Assembly: GCA_016207475.1 (NCBI GenBank)
Contig: JACQPM010000034.1
Coordinates: forward strand, 1-11,757
DNA length: 11,757 nt
Origin: Methanobacteriota archaeon
Lineage (GTDB): Archaea; Hydrothermarchaeota; Hydrothermarchaeia; Hydrothermarchaeales; JACQPM01
Direction: 5' to 3'
Shown piece after piece: positions 1 through 5,425 of the stretch (position 1 is the first letter of the stretch; every line of letters starts with the position of its first letter). The notes under the pieces were generated by a model, which was not told where the DNA came from, did not search any database, and saw nothing but the letters and a program-made list of their open reading frames with translations. The position numbers were made by a program, and so were the translations under genes.

Positions 1-228
1 GAGGTCTATGGAGACGAAGAGAAGGGCGACGGTGTTCCCCACGGCGGTATTCCATCCGAGCTCCTCCTTCGGATGGAGGCCGAAGTAGAGGGTCATGATG
101 AGGGTGATGGCCGCCAGGGGGACGACGAACCAGATCATCTCAGGATTGGCTATGGGGGCCCCCAGGAGGGCCAGGACCCGCTCCAGGACGAGGTCGCCCA
201 GGGGGCCCAGGATGGCTAATTGGGGCAT
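1..228 (-). CDS. Integral membrane protein, N-terminal part only (runs off the left edge)
   Basis: An open frame reads leftward from an ATG at 228 to the window edge: 76 codons, no stop, so only the N-terminus is present. Residues 1-30 form a short amphipathic or hydrophobic stretch (MPQLAILGPL...). Residues 31-50 are a clear membrane span (MIWFVVPLAAITLIM). A polar loop with HPKEELGW follows, and a second hydrophobic stretch (VALLFVSIDL) begins before the edge. A TATA box at 252-260 on this strand sits about 26 bases upstream of the ATG, and there is no Shine-Dalgarno, so the message is probably leaderless. It is divergently transcribed from the nurA-like gene at 318. I do not recognise the family; it is a multi-span membrane protein of unknown role. 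Confidence 0.65.
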   Translation of the reverse strand, partial: MPQLAILGPLGDLVLERVLALLGAPIANPEMIWFVVPLAAITLIMTLYFGLHPKEELGWNTAVGNTVALLFVSIDL

Positions 229-251
229 TAGTCACTTTATGTCCCATCAGG

Positions 252-260
252 GATAAAATA
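252..260 (-). promoter_or_regulatory. TATA box for the leftward membrane-protein gene
   Basis: On the minus strand the sequence reads GTATTTTATCC, preceded by an A-rich element (gggaaaa) that could serve as BRE. Its centre is about 28 bases from the ATG at 228, which places transcription initiation at or next to the start codon. Confidence 0.5.
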
Positions 261-281
261 CTTTTCCCGCGCTCTCGGAGA

Positions 282-290
282 AGTTTAGTA
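282..290 (+). promoter_or_regulatory. TATA box for the nurA-like/herA-like operon
   Basis: AGTTTAGTA lies about 30 bases upstream of the ATG at 318, in a 89-base divergent intergenic region. No Shine-Dalgarno precedes the ATG (tttatcgATG), so a leaderless or near-leaderless transcript is likely. Confidence 0.4.
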
Positions 291-294
291 TCCT

Positions 295-310
295 AGGGAC
301 CACAGTCCCT
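295..310. repeat. Short dyad between TATA box and start of the nurA-like gene
   Basis: AGGGAC (295-300), spacer CACA, GTCCCT (305-310): a perfect 6-base inverted repeat. It overlaps the expected transcription start, where an archaeal repressor would block the pre-initiation complex. If transcribed, it could instead form a small hairpin next to the start codon. Six-base arms can occur by chance. Confidence 0.4.
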
Positions 311-317
311 TTTATCG

Positions 318-1286
318 ATGGATTGGTTCGAGACCGCCATGGGCTTCAAGGAGATGGCCTCCGGGAGGCTCTCCCCCACGGACTTCCTGGAGCTGGAGCA
401 GTGCGAGCCACCCACAGCCTGCAACCTCCCCAGGAACATAGCGGTCCAGGCGAGAGAGATACCCGCAGTCTACAAGGTCCAGGACGAGTACGCTGGGGGG
501 AGCGGCTTCCGGTACTTCATGGACGGCGTCCAGCGCACGGTCCTCTGGCAGCACTACAACTTCGACGGGGCCCAGATACCGGTCTTCCTCCACTTCTCAG
601 GGGCCGTGATACTGGAGAGGGTCAAGGCCGACCGATTCGTCCCTGTGGACTCCCTCTACCGGTCCGCCGTCCTCCTCCCCACCTTCCTCTACGAGAAATA
701 CGCAGGGACCGAGGGGCTGGTGGATACGGGGGCGGAGAGGTACTGGGACCTGGGGGATATAAGGGCCAGGGCGGGAGCGAGGTCCAGGGACCTGAGGCAG
801 GGGATCGAGGAGGAGCTCCTCCTCCACTTCCTCGAGACCAGGGAGGGGGCGATCCTCCTCAAGGACGGGAACATCCTGGGCACGACGAGATCGTCCCTGG
901 TCATAGGCCTCGTCAAGACCCACCAGACCCTGTACCTCCAGGAGGGCTATCCCCTCCTCCAGCAGCTCATCTGGGGGATGGGGGAGTTCTACCGGTCCAT
1001 GGACTTCTCCCTCCAGCTCCAGGAGGGGCCCAGGCAGAGGGTCGGGACCTTCTACTTGCGCGTCCATCCACCCTCCCACCCGGAGATGGGCCTCCTCAGG
1101 GTGGAGTACAACCCGCCCTCTGTCCCCATCGACACCCTCGCCTCCTGGCTGATCGCCGAGAGGTGCATAAGGGCGAACTCCGCCAGGTGGGACCGGCAGA
1201 TCTACCCCATCCAGGCCTGTGAGGACTACCTCAGGACCCAGCTCCCACCTCTCCACCATATCCAGGTCATAGTGAGGTCCTTCTGA
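318..1286 (+). CDS. Diverged NurA-like nuclease (NurA domain protein, first copy)
   Basis: 322 residues, close to the roughly 340 of typical NurA. NurA is a manganese-dependent 5'-3' exonuclease that works docked on the HerA translocase. Family landmarks appear in order: the first acidic motif RYFMDGVQRT (D69), a glutamate cluster at 164-166 (GIEEELL), the second acidic motif AILLKDGNILG (D183), and the lysine motif VIGLVKTHQTL (K200). A C-terminal Y-P element is also present (IYPIQACEDY, 295-304). Aligned with the nurA gene at 8976, the C-terminal Tyr and His eight residues apart (Y273, H281 there) fall on Q294 and E302 here, so the active site looks altered. The last base of the stop is the first base of the next ATG (TGATG), indicating translational coupling to the HerA-like ATPase. 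That neighbour is the main support for the assignment, since overall similarity to the second NurA is low. Confidence 0.72.
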   Translation: MDWFETAMGFKEMASGRLSPTDFLELEQCEPPTACNLPRNIAVQAREIPAVYKVQDEYAGGSGFRYFMDGVQRTVLWQHYNFDGAQIPVFLHFSGAVILERVKADRFVPVDSLYRSAVLLPTFLYEKYAGTEGLVDTGAERYWDLGDIRARAGARSRDLRQGIEEELLLHFLETREGAILLKDGNILGTTRSSLVIGLVKTHQTLYLQEGYPLLQQLIWGMGEFYRSMDFSLQLQEGPRQRVGTFYLRVHPPSHPEMGLLRVEYNPPSVPIDTLASWLIAERCIRANSARWDRQIYPIQACEDYLRTQLPPLHHIQVIVRSF

Positions 1287-2887
1287 TGAAGACCCTAGGC
1301 ACGGTCCTGGGAACCAGGGGGAGGCCCAACACGCCCAACGAGTTCCACTTCTGGATCCCCCCGGAGGAGGAGTCCCTGGCCATAGGCTCCGTGGTCAAGG
1401 TCGAGGCCCAGGGGAGGGTGGTCTACGGGATCGTGGAGGGGATGGAGGCCTACTCTGACATAGAGGACTTCCTCCTCCACCAGCTCTCCAGGGGCGGCGA
1501 CCCAGAGGTGATGCCCCCCAATCGGGAGCCCTCCGTCATCGTCTGCAGGGCCCGGGTCCTGAGGCAGGAGGCGGACAGGCCCCTGAGGGATGGCAGGGTC
1601 ACATACCCAGAGCAGGAGGAGCTCGAGGGTCTCTTCAACGTCGAGGGGTGCCGCATACCCTTCGGGGTCTTCATCAATACCGACGGGGTCGCTGTCCCAG
1701 TGAAGGTGGACGAGAGGTACCTCCTGGGCTACGAGGGGGCCCACGTGAATATATCGGGCATGTCGGGGCTGGGGGCCAAGACCTCCGCCTTCCTCTTCGT
1801 CCTCAGCTCTATCTTCGCCCACTCCGAGGAGCGGGTCGCCTGCATAATCTTCAATATCAAGGGGGACGACCTCCTCTACGTCGACGAGCCCTCCCAGCAC
1901 CTGACCAGAGAGGACAGAGGACGCTACGTTCTGTGCGGCGTCGAACCTAGAGGCTTCAAAGCCAGGTTCTTTGCCCCTGCCGGCGCCTTTGGCGCTCAAT
2001 CCCTCAAAGAGGAGATCGAGATCTTCAGGTGGGGCTACAGGGAGGTGGAGGAGTACATACCCTCCCTCCTCAGGGCGGGGGATCAGGACCAGAAGGAGAA
2101 GCTCGACACGGCGTTCTACGACCTCAGGAAGATGGCCAGGGAGAGGGGTTACCGCTCCTTCTCCGAGGTCCTGGAGTTCATGCGCTCGGACCTCCTGCCG
2201 GAGGAGAAGGGCTGGGCTGATCTGGTGCGGGGGAGCTACAAGGCCACCTGGGGCAAGCTCTACAACCAGCTGAAGGGCTTCGAGGCCAAGTACGAGGGGC
2301 TCATAACCAACTACCCTGCCGAGGTGGTAGAGCTGCCATACGAGAGGATAGGCAACCGGGAGGTCTGGGTGGTGGACATCCAGCAGCTGAGCTTCTACCC
2401 AAGGAAGCTCGTATTCGAGAAGGTCGTGACAGAGTTCCTGGCAAGGCTGGAGGCCCAGAAGCTGAAGGTGGACAAGATCATCCTCTTCATGGACGAGCTG
2501 AACAAGTATGGACCTGCCCAGGCATCCCCCGACATAGCATCCCTCAAGGCCAAGCTGATAGACATCAGCGCCAGGGGGAGGAGCATAGGGATGATCCTCT
2601 TCGGGGCCGAGCAGTTCAAGTCCAGGGTGGACCAGAATATAATAGGGAACATATCCACGGAGATATACGGCAAGACGAAGGAGGCGGAGCTGGGGGAGCC
2701 CCTCTACAAGGAGCTCTCGGAGGAGATAAAGGGGAAGATAAGGCGGTTCGGGAAGGAGGACAAACTCCTGGACCACGAACTCTACGATGCCCCGGTCTTC
2801 ATCAAGATGCCGAGGCCGCCGTGCCTCCTGGGGTCCGATCGAGTAGGGGTCTTGCGGGGCGTGAAGAAAAAGCTGAAGGTAAGCTAG
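1286..2887 (+). CDS. Diverged HerA-like ATPase (DUF87/FtsK-HerA superfamily, first copy)
   Basis: 533 residues. HerA proteins are hexameric DNA translocases that pump DNA and drive NurA. Residues 1-70 resemble the N-terminal HAS barrel (TVLGTRGRPNTPNEFHFWIP, then VVYGIVEG). The P-loop is at 155-167, NISGMSGLGAKTS; it has one more residue between the glycines and lysine than the standard GxxxxGK[ST]. Strand CIIFNIKGDDLL (186-197) is the usual post-Walker-A strand. Residues 245-345 are a helical insertion. The Walker B strand is KIILFMDELNKYG (397-409; D403, E404), and DISARGRSIGM (427-436) supplies candidate arginine fingers. It shares the stop/start bases of the NurA-like gene and is surely its partner. 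The end (TAG 2885-2887) interlocks with the stop of a minus-strand zinc-ribbon gene. The C-terminal tail is basic (VKKKLKV). Confidence 0.8.
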   Translation: MKTLGTVLGTRGRPNTPNEFHFWIPPEEESLAIGSVVKVEAQGRVVYGIVEGMEAYSDIEDFLLHQLSRGGDPEVMPPNREPSVIVCRARVLRQEADRPLRDGRVTYPEQEELEGLFNVEGCRIPFGVFINTDGVAVPVKVDERYLLGYEGAHVNISGMSGLGAKTSAFLFVLSSIFAHSEERVACIIFNIKGDDLLYVDEPSQHLTREDRGRYVLCGVEPRGFKARFFAPAGAFGAQSLKEEIEIFRWGYREVEEYIPSLLRAGDQDQKEKLDTAFYDLRKMARERGYRSFSEVLEFMRSDLLPEEKGWADLVRGSYKATWGKLYNQLKGFEAKYEGLITNYPAEVVELPYERIGNREVWVVDIQQLSFYPRKLVFEKVVTEFLARLEAQKLKVDKIILFMDELNKYGPAQASPDIASLKAKLIDISARGRSIGMILFGAEQFKSRVDQNIIGNISTEIYGKTKEAELGEPLYKELSEEIKGKIRRFGKEDKLLDHELYDAPVFIKMPRPPCLLGSDRVGVLRGVKKKLKVS

Positions 2888-3009
2888 TGCCCACCCATGC
2901 ACCTGGAGGAGCACCGGAGGCAGACGAAGCTTATATGGGGTACCCCCATCTCGCAGTGGCACCCCTCATAGGTGAACTCTCCGCCGCACTTGCCGCACCT
3001 GCTCCCCAT
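2884..3009 (-). CDS. 41-residue zinc-ribbon microprotein
   Basis: A minus-strand frame from ATG 3009 to TAG 2884 encodes 41 residues dense in metal ligands: C5xxC8 (RCGKCGGEF), C17-H-C19, C30xxC33 (VCLRC) and C37, plus H25 and H41. This is the pattern of a small zinc ribbon or a two-site zinc-binding protein. An in-frame ATG at 3042 would add 11 residues. ATG 3009 is preferred because a Shine-Dalgarno-like AAGGTGG (3013-3019) lies just upstream and because the TATA box at 3051-3058 predicts transcription starting near 3029, downstream of ATG 3042. The stop codon overlaps the herA-like stop within one CTAG. Function is unknown. Small zinc ribbons often bind nucleic acid or act as adaptors, but nothing here proves it. 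Confidence 0.65.
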   Translation of the reverse strand: MGSRCGKCGGEFTYEGCHCEMGVPHISFVCLRCSSRCMGGH

Positions 3010-3050
3010 AAACCACCTTGCATCTTGGCGGACGGAGAACATTTGCAAGG

Positions 3051-3058
3051 ATATATGT
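3051..3058 (-). promoter_or_regulatory. TATA box for the zinc-ribbon gene
   Basis: Minus strand ACATATATCC, about 46 bases upstream of ATG 3009. This predicts a start near 3029 and a leader of about 20 bases that contains AAGGTGG. Confidence 0.5.
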
Positions 3059-3063
3059 ATTTC

Positions 3064-3074
3064 AATTAATTTTT
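3064..3074 (+). promoter_or_regulatory. Probable TATA box for the ferredoxin gene
   Basis: AATTAATTTTT is the only AT-rich element upstream of the ferredoxin. It predicts a start near 3095 and a leader of about 26 bases. The leader holds GGGAGATG (3109-3116), a near match to the anti-Shine-Dalgarno partner, 5-6 bases before ATG 3122. The region 3043-3121 thus carries divergent promoters. Confidence 0.4.
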
Positions 3075-3121
3075 CTCGTTAAGGTGCGGGAAGGAGACAA
3101 CAAAATCAGGGAGATGAATGG

Positions 3122-3331
3122 ATGGCCGTTAAGAAATACACCGGAAAAGTTACCATCGATATAGACGAGGACAAGTGCACCGCCAGCGGGGAGTGCGTCG
3201 ATGTCTGCCCAGGGGACGTCTATGAGATCATAGACGGGAAGTCCCACGCCGTGAGGCCCGACGACTGCGTCGAGTGCTGCAACTGCGTCGAGAACTGCCC
3301 CACCGGTGCCATTGTACATAGCTCCTGTTAA
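3122..3331 (+). CDS. Small two-cluster ferredoxin
   Basis: 69-residue soluble electron carrier. Motif one is CTASGECVDVCP (C19, S22, C25, C29): it has the spacing C-x2-C-x2-C-x3-CP, but the second position is serine. Motif two is complete, C49-VE-C52-CN-C55-VEN-C59-P, with an extra C53; a further cysteine, C69, is the last residue. The two-motif 2[4Fe-4S] fold swaps the last ligand of each motif, so cluster two should be a normal [4Fe-4S]. Cluster one could be [3Fe-4S], or [4Fe-4S] with serine or a non-protein ligand. Some archaeal ferredoxins, such as that of Pyrococcus furiosus with Asp at this position, behave this way. ATG 3122 is chosen because it follows the ribosome binding site; ATG 3118 is out of frame. 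It stands alone, with no redox partner gene adjacent, and its stop lies 18 bases from the end of the convergent DoxX-like gene. Confidence 0.9.
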   Translation: MAVKKYTGKVTIDIDEDKCTASGECVDVCPGDVYEIIDGKSHAVRPDDCVECCNCVENCPTGAIVHSSC

Positions 3332-3349
3332 AAGAGATGGAGTTTCAAC

Positions 3350-4390
3350 TCACTCCCGTCTTGCGAAGAGGTCCTCGACCCTATAGGGGCCGGAGCCGTT
3401 TATCAGGAGGGTGAGGGCGATGGACACGAAGTCCAGGTGGCCTATCACCTGCTCCTTGAAGGCCAATACCCCCAGGAGGACGAAGACGGTGGTGACGAAG
3501 ATCACCAGCCTGGTGAAGGCCCCGGCTATCAAGAGGATCCCTATCCCTATCTCAGTCAGCCCTGCCGCCAGGACGAAGAGCTCAGGGGAGGGCATGGCTG
3601 GCAGGGTGTACTTCTCCACCACCGCCAAGGCTAGCTGGGGCTCTATGATCTTCTCGGTCAGCCCCAGCCATATGAGGGTCAGGCCCAGGGCTATCCTTAC
3701 GAAGGCCACCTCCATCCCCCGGTAAGTCTGGATCCTGCCTTCGAGAGCCTTCAGGAAGCGCATCTTCTCGTGGAGGGTTGGGATGATGAGGTTGTCGTAG
3801 GCATAGGGGCCGCACCCTGCCAGAAGGAAGTAGAGGGCTATGCCTATGGTATCGAAGTGGTCGAAGAGCCCTATCCCGAAGGTCCCCAGGCCCAGGAGCC
3901 AGAGGAGGACCATGGCGAGGGCCCCTACCTTGATCAGGTGGCCGAAGAGGATGAAGATCCCTGCTACCACTTCGAGATTGGCTATGATGGTGGCCAGGGC
4001 CGGGTTTATGCCGGCCAGGTGGAGCTCGGGGCCGAAGAGGGTACCCGTGGCGCCGGCCAGGATGAGGAGGCTGCCTATGAAGAGCCGCAGGATGAGCGGC
4101 GTGTAGCCTACCAGGGGGGCCAGCATCTCCCCCGGACGCTCCAGGGACTTGTTCCCTCTGAGCCTCACCGCCAGATAGATGGTGATGAGAATTGCCAGGA
4201 CCGTCCCACTCACATAGGGGAGATTGAGGCCGCTGAGGCCGGCGAAGAGCGCTGGCTTTGCCGCCGTCCCAGCCTTCTGGACCTCTTCCGGCGTCAGGAC
4301 GTACCTCACGTGGGCATAGCCTGTGGCGGCAAAAGCCGCCAAGCCCAGCAGGAGCGAGAAGATTCCGATGGAGAACTTCCGGGTATCCAT
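3350..4390 (-). CDS. DoxX-family membrane protein, tandem duplicated
   Basis: 346 residues and about nine membrane spans. An N-terminal hydrophobic segment (8-25) is followed by a loop with GYAHVRYVLTPEEV, a span at 59-77, and then two repeats of a four-helix DoxX-like unit (about 96-195 and 228-333). The repeats share an acidic residue inside a helix (NLEVVAGIFILFG and GLTEIGIGILLIAG) and a closing G-x-GPY motif (AGCGPYAYDN and NGSGPYRVED), which shows internal duplication. DoxX proteins are related to a subunit of archaeal thiosulfate:quinone oxidoreductase and to many uncharacterised membrane redox or assembly proteins, so the name does not fix a function. A ribosome binding site (GGAGG, 4397-4401) and a TATA box upstream support ATG 4390. 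It appears monocistronic. Confidence 0.75.
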   Translation of the reverse strand: MDTRKFSIGIFSLLLGLAAFAATGYAHVRYVLTPEEVQKAGTAAKPALFAGLSGLNLPYVSGTVLAILITIYLAVRLRGNKSLERPGEMLAPLVGYTPLILRLFIGSLLILAGATGTLFGPELHLAGINPALATIIANLEVVAGIFILFGHLIKVGALAMVLLWLLGLGTFGIGLFDHFDTIGIALYFLLAGCGPYAYDNLIIPTLHEKMRFLKALEGRIQTYRGMEVAFVRIALGLTLIWLGLTEKIIEPQLALAVVEKYTLPAMPSPELFVLAAGLTEIGIGILLIAGAFTRLVIFVTTVFVLLGVLAFKEQVIGHLDFVSIALTLLINGSGPYRVEDLFARRE

Positions 4391-4396
4391 AACAAT

Positions 4397-4436
4397 CCTC
4401 CGAACTATTGTAATGGCGGTCCAGACGGTATAAAAA
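4397..4436 (-). promoter_or_regulatory. Promoter and ribosome binding site of the DoxX-like gene
   Basis: Minus strand: TATA element GTTTTTATACC (core 4429-4436) predicts transcription starting near 4406. The leader holds CGGAGGATTGTTATG, with GGAGG at 4397-4401, 6 bases from the ATG. This is one of the clearest Shine-Dalgarno sites in the window. Confidence 0.6.
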
Positions 4437-4462
4437 CTTTTGGCAAGGGGACCGTCGAAAAA

Positions 4463-4472
4463 GCTTTTAATA
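4463..4472 (+). promoter_or_regulatory. TATA box of the tRNA-Thr gene
   Basis: GCTTTTAATA, preceded by the A-rich, BRE-like CGAAAAA, lies about 30 bases upstream of the mature tRNA 5' end at 4500. Confidence 0.6.
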
Positions 4473-4499
4473 CCCTCCCCCCATTCCTCACCATAAGAT

Positions 4500-4573
4500 G
4501 CCTCCGTAGCTCAGCCTGGTGGAGCGCTTCCTTGGTAAGGAAGAGGGCACGGGTCCGAATCCCGTCGGAGGCT
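4500..4573 (+). tRNA. tRNA-Thr(GGT)
   Basis: Complete cloverleaf. Acceptor GCCTCCG (4500-4506) pairs with CGGAGGC (4566-4572) over seven base pairs. The D arm is GCTC/GAGC (4509-4512 with 4522-4525). The anticodon stem CTTCC/GGAAG encloses loop TTGGTAA, with anticodon GGT at 4534-4536 reading threonine codons ACC and ACU. The variable loop is AGGGC. The T arm is ACGGG/CCCGT (4549-4553 with 4561-4565) around loop TCCGAAT. The discriminator base is T4573, as in many archaeal tRNA-Thr, and CCA is not encoded. There is no intron. The T loop has C instead of the nearly universal T at position 55. All stems pair, so the gene is probably functional. Confidence 0.93.
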
Positions 4574-4620
4574 TATCTCCAACCCGGATTTTAGTGATCC
4601 CCCTGGCCGCTTTTGCATAA

Positions 4621-4631
4621 CTTTTTAAATA
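4621..4631 (+). promoter_or_regulatory. TATA box of the lipoprotein gene
   Basis: CTTTTTAAATA, a strong archaeal box A, is centred about 25 bases upstream of ATG 4649/4652. This rules out the in-frame upstream TTG 4613, which would lie before the promoter, and makes ATG 4637 unlikely. Confidence 0.6.
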
Positions 4632-4648
4632 TCAAAATGGATAATTCT

Positions 4649-5359
4649 ATGATGGTTAGAGGGGTACTCTTACTCCTACTGTCGGCCATCGTCCTCGCGG
4701 GCTGCGTCTCCCAGCCAGAGGATGTGAGGCTTCGCTTCACCACCTCCGGCGGCTTCGTGCCGTCCGAGGAGGCCCTCCAGGAGCTGACCATCGAAGACGG
4801 GAGGGCCACCTACACACTGAAGAGCCGGGAGGAGAAGGTCACCTATTCCAAGACAGCTGATATACCGGAGGAGGAGCTCCGGGAGTTTGCCCAGCTCCTC
4901 GAGGAGGTGGGGTTCTTCGCCCTCAAGGACCGCTACACAGCGCCCGAGGGGGTCCAGGTGATGGACGCCGGGCGGGCCGAGATTGCGGTGGCCCTGGGAG
5001 GGAGGGAGAAGAGGGTGGTAATAGAGCCGTACGTCACGGACTACATGCCGCCAGCCTTGGTGAAGGTCGATGACAGTATCCAGTCCTGGATCCAGAGCTT
5101 GAGGCATGCTCCCGTGGCCTTGCCAAGACCAGTCAGGGCAGCCCAGGAGGACCTCGCCTCCAGGCTGGGGCTCGATCCAGGGAAGATAGTGGTCGTGAGG
5201 GCGGAGGCCCGGGAGTGGCCGGACACCAGCCTGGGTTGCCCCCTGGGGGGGATGTTCTACGCCCAGGTGATCACCCCAGGCTACAGGGCGGTACTGGAGG
5301 CCGGGGGGCGGCTCTACGAGTACCATACGGACCAGGAGCGGGCAGTCTACTGCGAGTGA
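4649..5359 (+). CDS. Secreted lipoprotein with a C-terminal WPDTSLGCP domain
   Basis: 236 residues from ATG 4649; ATG 4652 is equally possible and no Shine-Dalgarno is visible. The N-terminus is a short basic start, a leucine-rich core (VLLLLLSAIV) and lipobox LAGC with C19, so it is probably lipid-anchored on the outer face of the membrane. Residues 30-150 form a mixed domain with RLRFTTSGGF and GRAEIAVALGGREKRVVIE, possibly a repeated beta fold. The C-terminal 75 residues carry EWPDTSLGCPLGG, then MFYAQVITPGYRAVLEAGG and YEYHTD, ending in C235. C197 and C235 could form a disulfide. From memory this C-terminal unit recurs in secreted proteins of bacteria and archaea, but I know no established function. 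It stands apart from the repair operon, which has its own promoter. Confidence 0.75.
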   Translation: MMVRGVLLLLLSAIVLAGCVSQPEDVRLRFTTSGGFVPSEEALQELTIEDGRATYTLKSREEKVTYSKTADIPEEELREFAQLLEEVGFFALKDRYTAPEGVQVMDAGRAEIAVALGGREKRVVIEPYVTDYMPPALVKVDDSIQSWIQSLRHAPVALPRPVRAAQEDLASRLGLDPGKIVVVRAEAREWPDTSLGCPLGGMFYAQVITPGYRAVLEAGGRLYEYHTDQERAVYCE

Positions 5360-5386
5360 TCAAATACTTTCGCACCGCTCTCAAAA

Positions 5387-5420
5387 CCTATTTAACCCAG
5401 GCCCTACACCTTAGAGGTGG
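5387..5420 (+). promoter_or_regulatory. Promoter and start region of the mre11 operon
   Basis: TATA box ACCTATTTAA (5386-5395) predicts transcription starting near 5417. Ribosome binding site GAGGTGG (5414-5420) lies 5 bases before ATG 5426. An in-frame GTG at 5417 is inside that site and could serve only as a leaderless start, so the two readings compete. ATG 5426 (MGEIVVVGD) gives the usual Mre11 N-terminus. Confidence 0.55.
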
Positions 5421-5425
5421 CTTCC

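Noticed and set aside
1295..2962. Long minus-strand open frame (555 codons) opposite the HerA-like gene
   Set aside because: Its translation is low-complexity, rich in L, E, P, G and H, with no domain motifs. It mirrors the plus-strand codon bias of a gene with clear ATPase motifs.
3010..3042. Longer zinc-ribbon start at ATG 3042
   Set aside because: The TATA box is only about 12 bases upstream of it, so the transcript would start after this codon. It stays possible if another promoter is used.
3770..4594. Plus-strand open frame opposite the DoxX-like gene and running through the tRNA
   Set aside because: The acidic low-complexity translation is the antisense of hydrophobic codons, and it runs through a tRNA gene and two promoters.
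4613..4648. Upstream TTG and ATG starts for the lipoprotein
   Set aside because: TTG 4613 lies before the TATA box and ATG 4637 lies before the predicted transcription start. Both would put extra polar residues ahead of a normal signal peptide.
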